A stretch of 64,000 nt of DNA from Mycobacterium sp. ACS4331 (GTDB lineage Bacteria; Actinomycetota; Actinomycetes; Mycobacteriales; Mycobacteriaceae), in contig NZ_LZHW01000010.1 of the NCBI RefSeq assembly GCF_001667265.1, positions 1-64,000 on the forward strand, in the 5' to 3' direction. The notes under the pieces are model-generated. The model did not search any database, was not told where the DNA came from, and saw nothing but the letters and a program-made list of their open reading frames with translations. Position numbers and translations under genes: made by a program. Shown here one piece after another: positions 1-7,866 of the stretch (within the stretch, counting starts at the first letter, position 1; each line of letters begins with the position of its first letter).

Positions 1-103
1 GGCGGGCCCCCACCCCCCGCGCGGGGGGCGCCCCCCCCCGCGCCCCCCGCCCCCCCCCCCCCGGGGCGGGGCCGCGGCCGGCCGCCCCCCCCCCCCCCCA
101 AAA
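1..103. other. G/C-only low-complexity contig end
   Basis: The first ~100 bases are almost entirely G and C, with repeated C homopolymer runs up to 14-15 long, ending in a short A run. Nothing like this recurs in the window, and it has no codon structure. It abuts the 3' end of the first gene. It is most likely low-quality consensus at a contig end rather than real sequence. I see no gene in it. Confidence 0.6.
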
Positions 104-114
104 GCGCGCCGAAA

Positions 115-2877
115 TCAGAGCGCGGCGGCCAGCAGTTGCGCCAGGTGGGTGCCGCGCCGGTCGGTCAGATCGGCCACCTGGGTGCGACACGAATACCCGT
201 CAGCCAGGATCGTGGCATCCGGTGACGCCGCGGTGACCGCGGGCCGCAGCTGCAGGTCGGCGATCGCGACCGAGACGTCGTAGTGTCCCTTCTCGACACC
301 GAAATTGCCTGCCAGACCACAGCATCCGCTCAGCCGTTGCACGTCGGCCCCGGCCCGTTGAAGCAGCTGCGCATCGGCGGTCCAGCCCATCACGGCATGG
401 TGATGACAGTGCGGTTGGGCGACCACCGACGTGCCCGCCAAGGACGGCGGCTCCCAGCCGCGTGCGGTGAGCAGTTCAGCCAGCGTCCGGGTGCGGAACG
501 CGACGGAGTCCGCGACGGGCCCCAGCAGCTCGGCGGCGTCGGAGCGCAGCACCGCGGTACAGGACGGTTCGAGCCCGACGATCGGGATGTCGCCCGTCAG
601 CGCGGAGACGGTGCGGCCCAGGATCCTCTTGGCGGCGTCGAGTTGGCCGGTCGAGATCCAGGTCAGGCCACAGCACTGCTGCCGGTCGGTCAACCGCGGT
701 GCGTAGCCCGCATTTTCGAGGACCGCGACCGCGGCCTGGCCCACCTCGGGGGTGAAGTGGTTGGTGAACGTGTCGACGAACAGCAGCACCGGGTCCCCGC
801 TGGCCGGCGGCCGCCGGTCGAACCAGGCACGGAACGTCTGCGTGGCGAACCGCGGCACGGAGCGGCGGGAATCCACTCCCGCCAGCGACATTCCGAGCCT
901 GGCCGCGCCCGGCAGCCTGGTCGCGGCGTTGGCCAGCCGGGGCGCGGCACTCGCGGCACGCGCCCAGCGCGGCAGCCAGCCCAGCGAATAGTGCGCGGCG
1001 GGACGGATCCTGCCGCGGTGACTCTGGTGCAGCACTTCGGCTTTGAACGACGCCATATCGACTCCGGTCGGGCAGTCCGACAGGCACCCCTTGCACGACA
1101 GGCACAGATCCAGCGCCTCATGGACCTCGGGTGAGCGCCACCCGCCCGTCACCACGGTGCCGTTGACCATCTCCTGCAACACCCGGGCCCGGCCCCGCGT
1201 GGAGTCCTTCTCCTCGCGCGTGGCCTGATACGACGGGCACATCACGCCGCCGGTGCCGCTGTTGTCGGCCCGGCACTTCCCCACCCCGGTGCAGCGGTGC
1301 ACGGCCTGAGTGAAATCACCGCCGTCGTGGCGATAGGCCAGCGCCAGGTCACGACGCAGCACGGGCGCGGCGGGCTCACGCAGGTCGGCGTCGAGCGGAT
1401 TCGGGCGCACCAGCACGCCCGGGTTGAGCAGGTTGTGCGGATCGAAGACTGCCTTGACCGCCTCGAACAGCGCGATGGCCTCGCGCGAGTACATGATCGG
1501 CAGCAGTTCGCTGCGGGCCCGGCCGTCACCGTGCTCACCCGACAGCGATCCGCCGAACCCGGCGACGTGCGTGGCCGCGGCGGTCAGGAACTCCCGGAAC
1601 ACCGCGGTGCCGCCGGGCTTCTGCAGTGGGAAGTCGATGCGGATGTGCAGACAGCCGTCGCCGAAGTGGCCGTAGGGCAGGCCCGTCAGTCCGTAGTCGG
1701 CCATCAGCGCGTCGAAGTCGCGCAGGTAGGCGCCGAGTCGTTGCGGCGGCACCGCGGCGTCCTCCCACCCGGCGTGTGCGGGCAGCCCCGCGGGGCTGCG
1801 ACTCGACAGCCCGGCGCCGTCGGCCCGGATGCGCCACAACTGCGCGGCCTGCGCGGTGTCGGTGACGACGGTCGACGCCACTGCGCCGCACTCCGCGGCC
1901 ACCCGGCGCGCCCTCGTCATCACGTCGTCGAGGTCCTGCCCCGCGATTTCGACGAACAGCCACGCCGCACCCGCGGGCAGGGGCGGAACAGCCTGGGGCC
2001 CACGGCGTTCGCGCAGCACGTCGACGATGCGCGAGTCGATGCCCTCACACGCGGTCGGCCCGTGGGTGAGCACCTCGACAACTGCATCACCGGCCAGCGC
2101 GATGTCGGGATATCCCAGCACGACCAGGACGCGGTGCGGCGGATCGCTGACCAGCCGTACGGTCGCCTCGGTCAGCACGCCGAGTGTGCCCTCACTGCCG
2201 ACGAGCATCCTGGTGACGTCGAAACCGTTCTCGGGCAACAGATTCTCCAGGGCGTAACCCGAGACCTGCCGCGAGAACCTGCCCATCTCGGTGCGGATGG
2301 GGCCCAGCCCGACGGTGGTCACGCGGCGCAGTTCGGCCAGCACGGCGGCGTCGTCCAACGGTGTGCCCGCGCCGGTGACGCCCCGCACGCTCACGACGTT
2401 GTCGCTGGTCCGGCCGTACCCCAGCGCGCGGGTGCCGCAGGCGTTGTTGCCGATCATGCCGCCGATCGTGCACCGGGACGACGACGACGGGTCCGGGCCG
2501 AACCGCAGTCCGTGGGGTTTGGCCACGCGCTGCAGATCCTCCTGCACCACACCGGGTTCCACCACGGCCGTCGCGGAGTCGGGATCGATGGAGTGCACGC
2601 GCCGCAGGTGCGCGCTGAAGTCCAGCACCAGGCCCGCACCCACCGCATTGCCCGCGATCGAGGTGCCCGCCCCGCGCGCTGTCAGCGGCACGCCCTCGGC
2701 GCGGCAGACAGCGAGCGCCGCCGCGACCTCGTCGACATGCCGGGGGCGCGCGACGACCAGGGGTGGCACGCGATACAGCGAGGCGTCGCCGGAATACGCC
2801 GCGCGAGTGGTGCCGTCGTCGCGCACATCGGACACCCCGGCGCGACGCAACAGATCTGCCAGCGTCGCGCCATCCAT
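115..2877 (-). CDS. FAD-binding / 4Fe-4S 2-hydroxyacid dehydrogenase (GlcD-GlpC fusion)
   Basis: A fused flavin and iron-sulfur oxidoreductase of the D-lactate / D-2-hydroxyglutarate dehydrogenase (YdiJ-like) type, about 920 residues. The N-terminal third is an FAD_binding_4 domain, with ARGAGTSIAGNAVGAGLVLD and GGMIGNNACGTRA-type flavin loops. The middle is FAD-oxidase_C, with GHFGDGCLH and LSGEHGDG motifs. The C-terminal third has ferredoxin-like cysteines (CLSCKGCLSDCPTG) and two CCG-type segments (QQCCGL, SGCCGLAGNFG) as in GlpC/LutA. It likely oxidises a 2-hydroxy acid and passes electrons to the quinone pool. The start is uncertain: ATG at 2877 is chosen over ATG at 2886, and neither has a clear Shine-Dalgarno sequence. 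It is divergent from a GntR regulator, a plausible local controller. Confidence 0.9.
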   Translation of the reverse strand: MDGATLADLLRRAGVSDVRDDGTTRAAYSGDASLYRVPPLVVARPRHVDEVAAALAVCRAEGVPLTARGAGTSIAGNAVGAGLVLDFSAHLRRVHSIDPDSATAVVEPGVVQEDLQRVAKPHGLRFGPDPSSSSRCTIGGMIGNNACGTRALGYGRTSDNVVSVRGVTGAGTPLDDAAVLAELRRVTTVGLGPIRTEMGRFSRQVSGYALENLLPENGFDVTRMLVGSEGTLGVLTEATVRLVSDPPHRVLVVLGYPDIALAGDAVVEVLTHGPTACEGIDSRIVDVLRERRGPQAVPPLPAGAAWLFVEIAGQDLDDVMTRARRVAAECGAVASTVVTDTAQAAQLWRIRADGAGLSSRSPAGLPAHAGWEDAAVPPQRLGAYLRDFDALMADYGLTGLPYGHFGDGCLHIRIDFPLQKPGGTAVFREFLTAAATHVAGFGGSLSGEHGDGRARSELLPIMYSREAIALFEAVKAVFDPHNLLNPGVLVRPNPLDADLREPAAPVLRRDLALAYRHDGGDFTQAVHRCTGVGKCRADNSGTGGVMCPSYQATREEKDSTRGRARVLQEMVNGTVVTGGWRSPEVHEALDLCLSCKGCLSDCPTGVDMASFKAEVLHQSHRGRIRPAAHYSLGWLPRWARAASAAPRLANAATRLPGAARLGMSLAGVDSRRSVPRFATQTFRAWFDRRPPASGDPVLLFVDTFTNHFTPEVGQAAVAVLENAGYAPRLTDRQQCCGLTWISTGQLDAAKRILGRTVSALTGDIPIVGLEPSCTAVLRSDAAELLGPVADSVAFRTRTLAELLTARGWEPPSLAGTSVVAQPHCHHHAVMGWTADAQLLQRAGADVQRLSGCCGLAGNFGVEKGHYDVSVAIADLQLRPAVTAASPDATILADGYSCRTQVADLTDRRGTHLAQLLAAAL

Positions 2878-2880
2878 TCC

Positions 2881-2907
2881 TAGCATGCTACACCGCGTGG
2901 CATGCTA
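2881..2907. promoter_or_regulatory. Palindromic operator candidate in FAD-dehydrogenase/gntR divergent gap
   Basis: A perfect 10-bp palindrome TAGCATGCTA (2881-2890) is followed by a second near-copy TGGCATGCTA (2898-2907), centre to centre about 17 bp. They lie in the ~40-bp gap between the divergent dehydrogenase and GntR genes. Two symmetric half-sites in so short a control region suggest binding by the adjacent GntR dimer. This is inferred from position and symmetry only. Confidence 0.45.
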
Positions 2908-2923
2908 CGGTCGGGCGGTGGCG

Positions 2924-3643
2924 ATGGGACTACCCGACCCGCAGACCCTCCCCCCGAACGGTCGGCGCATGGAGGCCGTCGTCGCTGCCGTCCGCGAGGC
3001 CATCGACGACGGCCGGATGAGGCCGAACGTGCGCTACTCGGTGTACCAACTCGCCGAGTCGCTGGGCGTGTCACGCACCCCGGTGCGCGAGGCGCTGCTG
3101 CGCCTCGAGGAGGTCGGCCTGGTCGAATTCCAAGCGCGGCAGGGCTTTCAGATCCTGCTGCCCCGCGCGGCCGACATCGCCGACATCTTCGCGGTGCGCC
3201 TGGCACTGGAGTTGCCCGCGGTGCGCCGGGTCGCGGCGACCGGATGCCCGCCGGACCGGCTCGAGCGGCAGCGGGACCTGATGCGGGCCGCCGCGGCCGC
3301 GGGTGACGAACGCGCATTCGTCGCCCACGATCAGCGCCTGCACGACCTGATCCTCGAACTCGCGGGCAACGCGCGCGCCCGCGGGATCGTCAGGGGCCTG
3401 CGGGAGACCACCCGCCTGCTCGGCGCCTCGACCGCCGAGAAAACACGAACACTCGTCGACATCGACGCCGAGCACGCCCCGATCGTCGACGCCCTGCTTC
3501 GCGGCCAACCCGACACCGCGGCGGCAGCCATGGAAGCCCACCTGGTCAGCACGGGAAAGCTGCTCGTGGGACAGGCCCTGCGCGATGAGGTCGGCCACGC
3601 CGATCCGGCCGAGATCGAGGCCGTCTGGGCGGCGGCCAACTGA
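2924..3643 (+). CDS. GntR family (FadR/FCD subfamily) transcriptional regulator
   Basis: A 239-residue regulator with an N-terminal winged helix (residues ~15-75, including VYQLAESLGVSRTPVREALL, a typical GntR recognition helix) and a C-terminal all-helical FCD ligand domain. The FCD domain carries the Asp/Arg/His pattern expected of a metal- or carboxylate-binding pocket (HDQRLHDLILELAGN, and H in EAHLVSTGK near the end). ATG at 2924 is chosen; an in-frame GTG lies at 2918. It is divergent from the 2-hydroxyacid dehydrogenase, which FCD regulators often control in response to the substrate acid. The acyl-CoA ligase lies 42 bp downstream behind its own operator-like site, so it is probably not one unit with gntR. 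Confidence 0.88.
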   Translation: MGLPDPQTLPPNGRRMEAVVAAVREAIDDGRMRPNVRYSVYQLAESLGVSRTPVREALLRLEEVGLVEFQARQGFQILLPRAADIADIFAVRLALELPAVRRVAATGCPPDRLERQRDLMRAAAAAGDERAFVAHDQRLHDLILELAGNARARGIVRGLRETTRLLGASTAEKTRTLVDIDAEHAPIVDALLRGQPDTAAAAMEAHLVSTGKLLVGQALRDEVGHADPAEIEAVWAAAN

Positions 3644-3652
3644 CGGAGGTGT

Positions 3653-3676
3653 ACTAGAACTGGAACACGTTCTAGT
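3653..3676. promoter_or_regulatory. KstR/TetR-like operator upstream of acyl-CoA ligase
   Basis: A perfect inverted repeat ACTAGAAC-N8-GTTCTAGT occupies 3653-3676. Nested in it, 3661-3674 (TGGAACACGTTCTA) matches the consensus TnnAACnnGTTnnA described for the mycobacterial cholesterol-catabolism repressor KstR. It ends 9 bp before the ligase ATG at 3686, so a bound repressor would block the promoter or start. The motif match is seen directly; which TetR-family repressor uses it is inferred. Confidence 0.6.
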
Positions 3677-3685
3677 GTGGATCGC

Positions 3686-5308
3686 ATGAGTGACGAACTG
3701 CTGCGCCACCCTGTCCACTCCGGTCACCTGCTGATCGGCGCTCTGAAACGGCACAAGGACAAGCCCGTGCTGCATCTGGGCGACACCACCCTGACCGGCG
3801 GCCAGATGGCCGAGAAGATCAGCCAGTACGTGCAGGCGTTCGAGGGCCTCGGCGCCGGCTCCGGCGAGACCGCGGGCCTGCTGTCGCTCAACCGCCCCGA
3901 GGTGCTGATGATCACCAGCGCCGGACAGACGCAGGGCTACCGCAGGCTGGCACTGCACCCGCTGGGCTCGCTCGACGACCACGCCTACGTGCTGAGCGAC
4001 TCCGGGGCGACCTCGCTGATCATCGACCCCAATCCGGCGTTCACCGAGCGTGCGATCGGCCTGATCGGCAAGGTCGAGACCCTCAGGCAGGTGCTGACCA
4101 TCGGCGCGGTGCCGGCGGAGTTGGCGACCGCGGCCGAGGCGGCCAACGTGGCGGTGCTGGACCTCACGGCCGAGGCCGACAAATACGAACCGCGGCCGCT
4201 GGTGGCCGCCAACCTCTCCCCCGACCACGTCAACGGCCTGTCGTACACCGGTGGCACCACGGGTAAGCCCAAGGGCGTCATGATGACCACCCGGGCCACG
4301 ACGACCATGACCACGATCCAACTCGCGGAGTGGGAGTGGCCCGAGAACCCCCGCTTCCTGATGCTGACGCCGCTGTCACACGCCGGCGCCGCCTACTTCC
4401 TGCCGACCCTGATCAAGGGCGGCGAGATGCATGTGATGGCCAAGTTCGACCCGGGGGCCGCGCTGCGCTACATCGAAGAGCACCGGATCACCGCGACGTT
4501 CGTGGTGCCCGCGATGCTCTACGCCCTGCTGGACCACCCCGACTCCCGCACACGGGACCTGTCGTCGCTCGAGACCGTGTACTACGGCGCCTCCGCGATC
4601 AACCCGGTGCGCCTCGCCGAGGCCATCGAGCGGTTCGGCCAGATCTTCGCGCAGAACTATGGCCAGTCCGAGGCGCCCATGGCGATCAGCTACCTGGCCA
4701 AGAAGGACCACGACGAGCAGCGACTCACATCATGCGGTCGGCCCACGCTGTTCGCCCGTTGCGCGCTGCTGGATGCCGACGGAAACCCCGTGCCACAGGG
4801 TGAGGTCGGCGAGGTCTGCGTGTCCGGACCGCTGCTGTCCGGCGGTTACTGGCAGCTTCCCGAGGAGACCGCCAAGACGTTCCGCGACGGCTGGCTGCGC
4901 ACGGGCGATATGGCCCGCGAGGACTCCGACGGGTTCTGGTTCATCGTCGACCGGGTCAAGGACATGATCGTCACGGGCGGGTTCAACGTGTACCCGCGCG
5001 AGGTCGAAGACGTCGTCGCCGAGCACCCCGCCGTCGCGCAGGTGTGCGTGGTGGGCACGCCGGACGACAAGTGGGGCGAGGCCGTCACCGCCGTGGTCGT
5101 CCTGCGCGAGGACGCCGGCCGGGACGAGGATGCGATCGCGACCATGACCGCCGAGATCCAGGCCGCGGTCAAGGACCGCAAGGGTTCGGTACAGGCACCC
5201 AAGCAGGTCGTCGTCGTCGACGCGTTGCCGCTGACCGGGTTGGGCAAGCCCGACAAGAAGGCCGTGCGGGCCAGGTTCTGGGAGGGTGCGTCACGGTCGG
5301 TGGGCTGA
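3686..5308 (+). CDS. Fatty-acid / steroid-side-chain acyl-CoA ligase (FadD-type, AMP-forming)
   Basis: A 540-residue ANL-superfamily adenylate-forming enzyme that activates a carboxylic acid as acyl-AMP and then acyl-CoA. The AMP-binding P-loop motif YTGGTTGKPKG lies at about residues 189-199, followed by the acyl-adenylate motif YGQSEAP, the hinge DGWLRTGDMARED, and the C-terminal catalytic-lysine region ending LPLTGLGKPDKKAVR. ATG at 3686 is preferred over the in-frame ATG at 3677 because the operator-like palindrome runs up to it. Gene order suggests it corresponds to M. tuberculosis FadD8 (Rv0551c, from memory). The KstR-like site points to lipid or sterol catabolism. The substrate cannot be read from the sequence. 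Confidence 0.9.
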   Translation: MSDELLRHPVHSGHLLIGALKRHKDKPVLHLGDTTLTGGQMAEKISQYVQAFEGLGAGSGETAGLLSLNRPEVLMITSAGQTQGYRRLALHPLGSLDDHAYVLSDSGATSLIIDPNPAFTERAIGLIGKVETLRQVLTIGAVPAELATAAEAANVAVLDLTAEADKYEPRPLVAANLSPDHVNGLSYTGGTTGKPKGVMMTTRATTTMTTIQLAEWEWPENPRFLMLTPLSHAGAAYFLPTLIKGGEMHVMAKFDPGAALRYIEEHRITATFVVPAMLYALLDHPDSRTRDLSSLETVYYGASAINPVRLAEAIERFGQIFAQNYGQSEAPMAISYLAKKDHDEQRLTSCGRPTLFARCALLDADGNPVPQGEVGEVCVSGPLLSGGYWQLPEETAKTFRDGWLRTGDMAREDSDGFWFIVDRVKDMIVTGGFNVYPREVEDVVAEHPAVAQVCVVGTPDDKWGEAVTAVVVLREDAGRDEDAIATMTAEIQAAVKDRKGSVQAPKQVVVVDALPLTGLGKPDKKAVRARFWEGASRSVG

Positions 5309-5316
5309 TCCAGGTG

Positions 5317-5370
5317 AAATGTGCGAAATAGCAGCCTTTTCAGGGGATTTGCATGCCAAAGCGCACATTT
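5317..5370. repeat. Intergenic inverted repeat, copy 1 of a dispersed element
   Basis: The arms AAATGTGCG (5317-5325) and CGCACATTT (5362-5370) are exact reverse complements separated by 36 bp. They sit in the 77-bp gap between the convergent acyl-CoA ligase and methyltransferase genes. The 18 bases at 5317-5334, read on the minus strand, match 30123-30140 at 17 of 18 positions, so it looks like a dispersed intergenic palindrome. It could serve as a bidirectional terminator. No T-tract is visible. Confidence 0.5.
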
Positions 5371-5385
5371 CGTCACCCGGATCGT

Positions 5386-6012
5386 TTACGGGGCCGCGCC
5401 GGGGACGCCCTGTCGCGCCGCCACCGAGGCACCCGCCCCGGTGGCGAACACCTCGATGACGACATCGCGGTCGCAGTAGCGCCCGATCGAGCGCAGGCCG
5501 TGCGTCGAGGCGATGATGTCGGTCGCGATGTCACCGGTCAGCGGGTAGTCGATCACCTCATGCCGCCAGTGCGCGGCGACCACGGTGGTGCCGGGCATCA
5601 GCCGCGCACATTCGCGGTTGAGCACCGCTGAGAGCAGACCGGCGTTGAAGTAGCACGCCACCTCGGACAGCACCACAAGGTCGAAGGACCCCTGCGGCCA
5701 CGGTTGGTCCAGGGAGGCCTGGGCCAGCGTCACCCGGTGGCGGCAGTTGAGTCGGCGCAGGCGTTCGTCGGCCACCTGCAGGGCGCCGTCGGCCACGTCG
5801 ATCGCGGTGACGTGGTCGCACCTCTCGACGAGGCGCTGAGTCAGAGTGCCGATGGAACAGCCCGGTTCAAAGGCGTGCCGGTACTGCCGGTGCGGCAACA
5901 TCGCGGTGATGATCGCGTACTTGCGCTGTTCGTACCACCGCGTCGACAACTGCCAGGGGTCCTCTGCGGCGGCGTAGATGCGATCGAAGTGATGGTCGGG
6001 CAGCCTGCTCAA
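5386..6012 (-). CDS. SAM-dependent methyltransferase (NodS-like)
   Basis: A class I SAM methyltransferase of about 208 residues resembling the NodS group (small-molecule N-methyltransferases). The SAM-binding glycine loop is EPGCSIGTLTQRL, with the acidic ribose-contact loop TAIDVADGAL, and the post-II region DLVVLSEVACYF is typical of NodS. No ATG or GTG lies near the expected start. A TTG at 6012 overlaps the PIG-L stop codon (TTGA) and gives the family's usual length; the frame stays open further upstream but inside the PIG-L gene. It is translationally coupled as the last gene of a three-gene operon: acyl-CoA-dehydrogenase-like, PIG-L, methyltransferase. The methyl acceptor is unknown. 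Confidence 0.82.
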   Translation of the reverse strand: MSRLPDHHFDRIYAAAEDPWQLSTRWYEQRKYAIITAMLPHRQYRHAFEPGCSIGTLTQRLVERCDHVTAIDVADGALQVADERLRRLNCRHRVTLAQASLDQPWPQGSFDLVVLSEVACYFNAGLLSAVLNRECARLMPGTTVVAAHWRHEVIDYPLTGDIATDIIASTHGLRSIGRYCDRDVVIEVFATGAGASVAARQGVPGAAP

Positions 6013-6767
6013 CGGAACACGACCTCCCCCACCGCGAGCAGGCGACGTACCACGAAGGCCGGCAGCGCCGGTTCGGCGCCGGGCGCGGGAGGATCCAACT
6101 GACTGCGAAAACAGTTGACCGCATGGTGTTTTCGCCCCAGCGCGGAGCGGGTCACCGGGACCGAGTGGGCCCTGTTCCACGGCACATCGGGGTCTCCCGG
6201 GCGGGCCCAGTGCCACATCCACACCGGATACTCCAGGACTGGATTGCCCGCGCGACCCGCTGCCGTATGGGCGCAGGCGCCGACGGTCTCATGGTCAGCG
6301 GTTCCGTCGCCGCGCCACGGCGCCGCACACCACATCCCGGGCCGGTCCAGCAGGATCATGGTCAGGAGTTCAATCAGCGCGTCGGCGCGCTCACCCGCCC
6401 GGCCATCGGGGAAGCCGAGGTGAATAGGTTGCCGAACGCCGAGAAGCCTTGCGGCGGCATTCAACTCGTTGCGGCGACGGCCCTCCAGACTGATCCTGTC
6501 GAATGCCGACAGGTCGCGGCACGCGGCACCGCCGTCACTGACGGAGACCACGTCGACCTGAATGCCGCGTTCGGCCAGCGTGGCCGCCAAGCCACCGACC
6601 CCCAGCGTCTCGCCGTAGGGGTGCGCCGCCACGACCACGAGCCCGGGGCAGTCGACGAGGTTGAGTTCGGGCATCTGCGGTCTGGGCAACCACTGCGAAA
6701 CCGGTGTGCCGCCGTTCGACAGCGGCATGGCGGCGAAACGCGCGCAGTTGCTGACCGCGGACGTCAT
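6009..6767 (-). CDS. PIG-L/LmbE-family deacetylase-like protein with altered active site
   Basis: A 252-residue PIG-L/LmbE-fold protein. Active family members such as MshB are Zn-dependent N-deacetylases with an AHPDDE motif, in which the His and second Asp bind zinc and the first Asp is the base. Here the motif reads AHPYGE (H49-P50-Y51-G52-E53), so both aspartates are replaced. The usual downstream HPDH is TADH (residues 156-159), keeping the Asp-His pair. The rest of the fold (TLGVGGLAATL, VSVSDGGAA, a SLEGRRRNELNAAARLLG-type helix) looks intact. It overlaps the upstream gene by ATGA (6764-6767) and the downstream methyltransferase by TTGA. It may be a non-hydrolytic binding protein, use a different metal chemistry, or be inactive. 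Confidence 0.8.
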   Translation of the reverse strand: MTSAVSNCARFAAMPLSNGGTPVSQWLPRPQMPELNLVDCPGLVVVAAHPYGETLGVGGLAATLAERGIQVDVVSVSDGGAACRDLSAFDRISLEGRRRNELNAAARLLGVRQPIHLGFPDGRAGERADALIELLTMILLDRPGMWCAAPWRGDGTADHETVGACAHTAAGRAGNPVLEYPVWMWHWARPGDPDVPWNRAHSVPVTRSALGRKHHAVNCFRSQLDPPAPGAEPALPAFVVRRLLAVGEVVFR

Positions 6768-7708
6768 CGGCGTGCACCCGCCAATGCGCCGAGAGTCGCC
6801 AGATCACGTTCGGCGTGGCTCTGCCGCACGTAGATCGACAGGTCCGCCATCCGGCGGACGAGCCGATCCTCCGTGGCCAGCGGACCAGGTCCCAACGCGC
6901 GGGCCGTGCGTGTGACCGCCTCGTCCACGGCGGTCTCCGCGACCGCCCGCACCCGCCGCGCCAGCACCTCACCGCGCCCGGCACGGTCGAAGGGGTCGGC
7001 ATCGATTTCCGTCGCCGCCCTCTCCAACACCGCCTCGGCGGCCGTCAGGGCCGCATCGACCGCACCCAGATGGACCAACGCGTGCTCATCGGCTCCGCCC
7101 GCGGCGACGTGGTCGTACAGGGGTTGGGCCACCGCCTGGGCCCCACCCAGCCAGCACGCGGCGACCCCGATGGCGCCGTGCCAGAAACCCGGTCGGCTCA
7201 GATACTCACCGGGCTCCCCGACGGGCACCGCACGGGTGTTGTTGAACTGCACCGCGCGGGTGTCACGTCCCGCCATGCCGGGGTTGGCCCACGTGCTCGG
7301 CAGCGGCCGGACGCTCTGGTCCGTCAGAGTCACGGCGTACAGGCCGCGTCGGCCGTCGGCGTCGGTGGCCGTCACCAGGGCGTTGGTGCAGAACGAGGCG
7401 CCCGCACACCACGCCTTGGTTCCGTTGAGTATCGAGGTGTCGTCAGTGGCCGCCGCGGCGGTCAGGACCCCATCCGGCGACTCGGCCGTCCACACGCCCC
7501 AGAGTTCGTTGAACTGCACGGGTTTACCACCCAATTCGTGCAGAATCGCGACGGCGTCGACGTGCGCCTCGGCGATGCTGGCGGCCGTGATGTCCTCGCG
7601 GGCCATCTCGGTCAGCAGTCGCCAGCGCCGCGCCGTCGCCCCGGATGCGGGCAGCGGCAGATCCAGGCGTCCCATGTCGAGCCAATGCGAGATCACACCC
7701 GCCGTCAT
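6764..7708 (-). CDS. Acyl-CoA dehydrogenase-like flavoprotein (short)
   Basis: A 314-residue protein resembling the acyl-CoA dehydrogenase superfamily, shorter than the usual ~380-400. It has an N-terminal helical segment, a middle beta-domain stretch (ILNGTKAWCAGASFCTNALV, matching the 'l.G.K.w.tna..a' flavin-proximal motif), and a C-terminal four-helix region rich in Ala/Arg. ATG at 7708 is chosen because upstream codons lack family character. It is the first gene of the operon with PIG-L and the methyltransferase; its stop overlaps the PIG-L ATG. The 158-bp gap to the divergent HAD gene must hold its promoter. Oxidation of a small or conjugated acyl or amine substrate is possible but not shown. 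Confidence 0.75.
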   Translation of the reverse strand: MTAGVISHWLDMGRLDLPLPASGATARRWRLLTEMAREDITAASIAEAHVDAVAILHELGGKPVQFNELWGVWTAESPDGVLTAAAATDDTSILNGTKAWCAGASFCTNALVTATDADGRRGLYAVTLTDQSVRPLPSTWANPGMAGRDTRAVQFNNTRAVPVGEPGEYLSRPGFWHGAIGVAACWLGGAQAVAQPLYDHVAAGGADEHALVHLGAVDAALTAAEAVLERAATEIDADPFDRAGRGEVLARRVRAVAETAVDEAVTRTARALGPGPLATEDRLVRRMADLSIYVRQSHAERDLATLGALAGARR

Positions 7709-7866
7709 GCTGAATCCCTCACTGTCACAGATGCGCCACCGGACGGGGCCTCGGCTTCGCAGTGCGGCCCCGCCCCCGCAGCGCACTCGTACATCACCGA
7801 CATAGCTGCTAGGTAGCCGTTCACGACGATTTCCACACATTCCCCAACGAGCGGAGCAGTGGCACC

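Noticed and set aside
1297..2883. 528-residue plus-strand open frame
   Set aside because: Antisense to the FAD/Fe-S dehydrogenase, whose domains are unambiguous.
3071..4321. Minus-strand 416-residue frame over gntR and the ligase
   Set aside because: Shadow of two well-supported genes.
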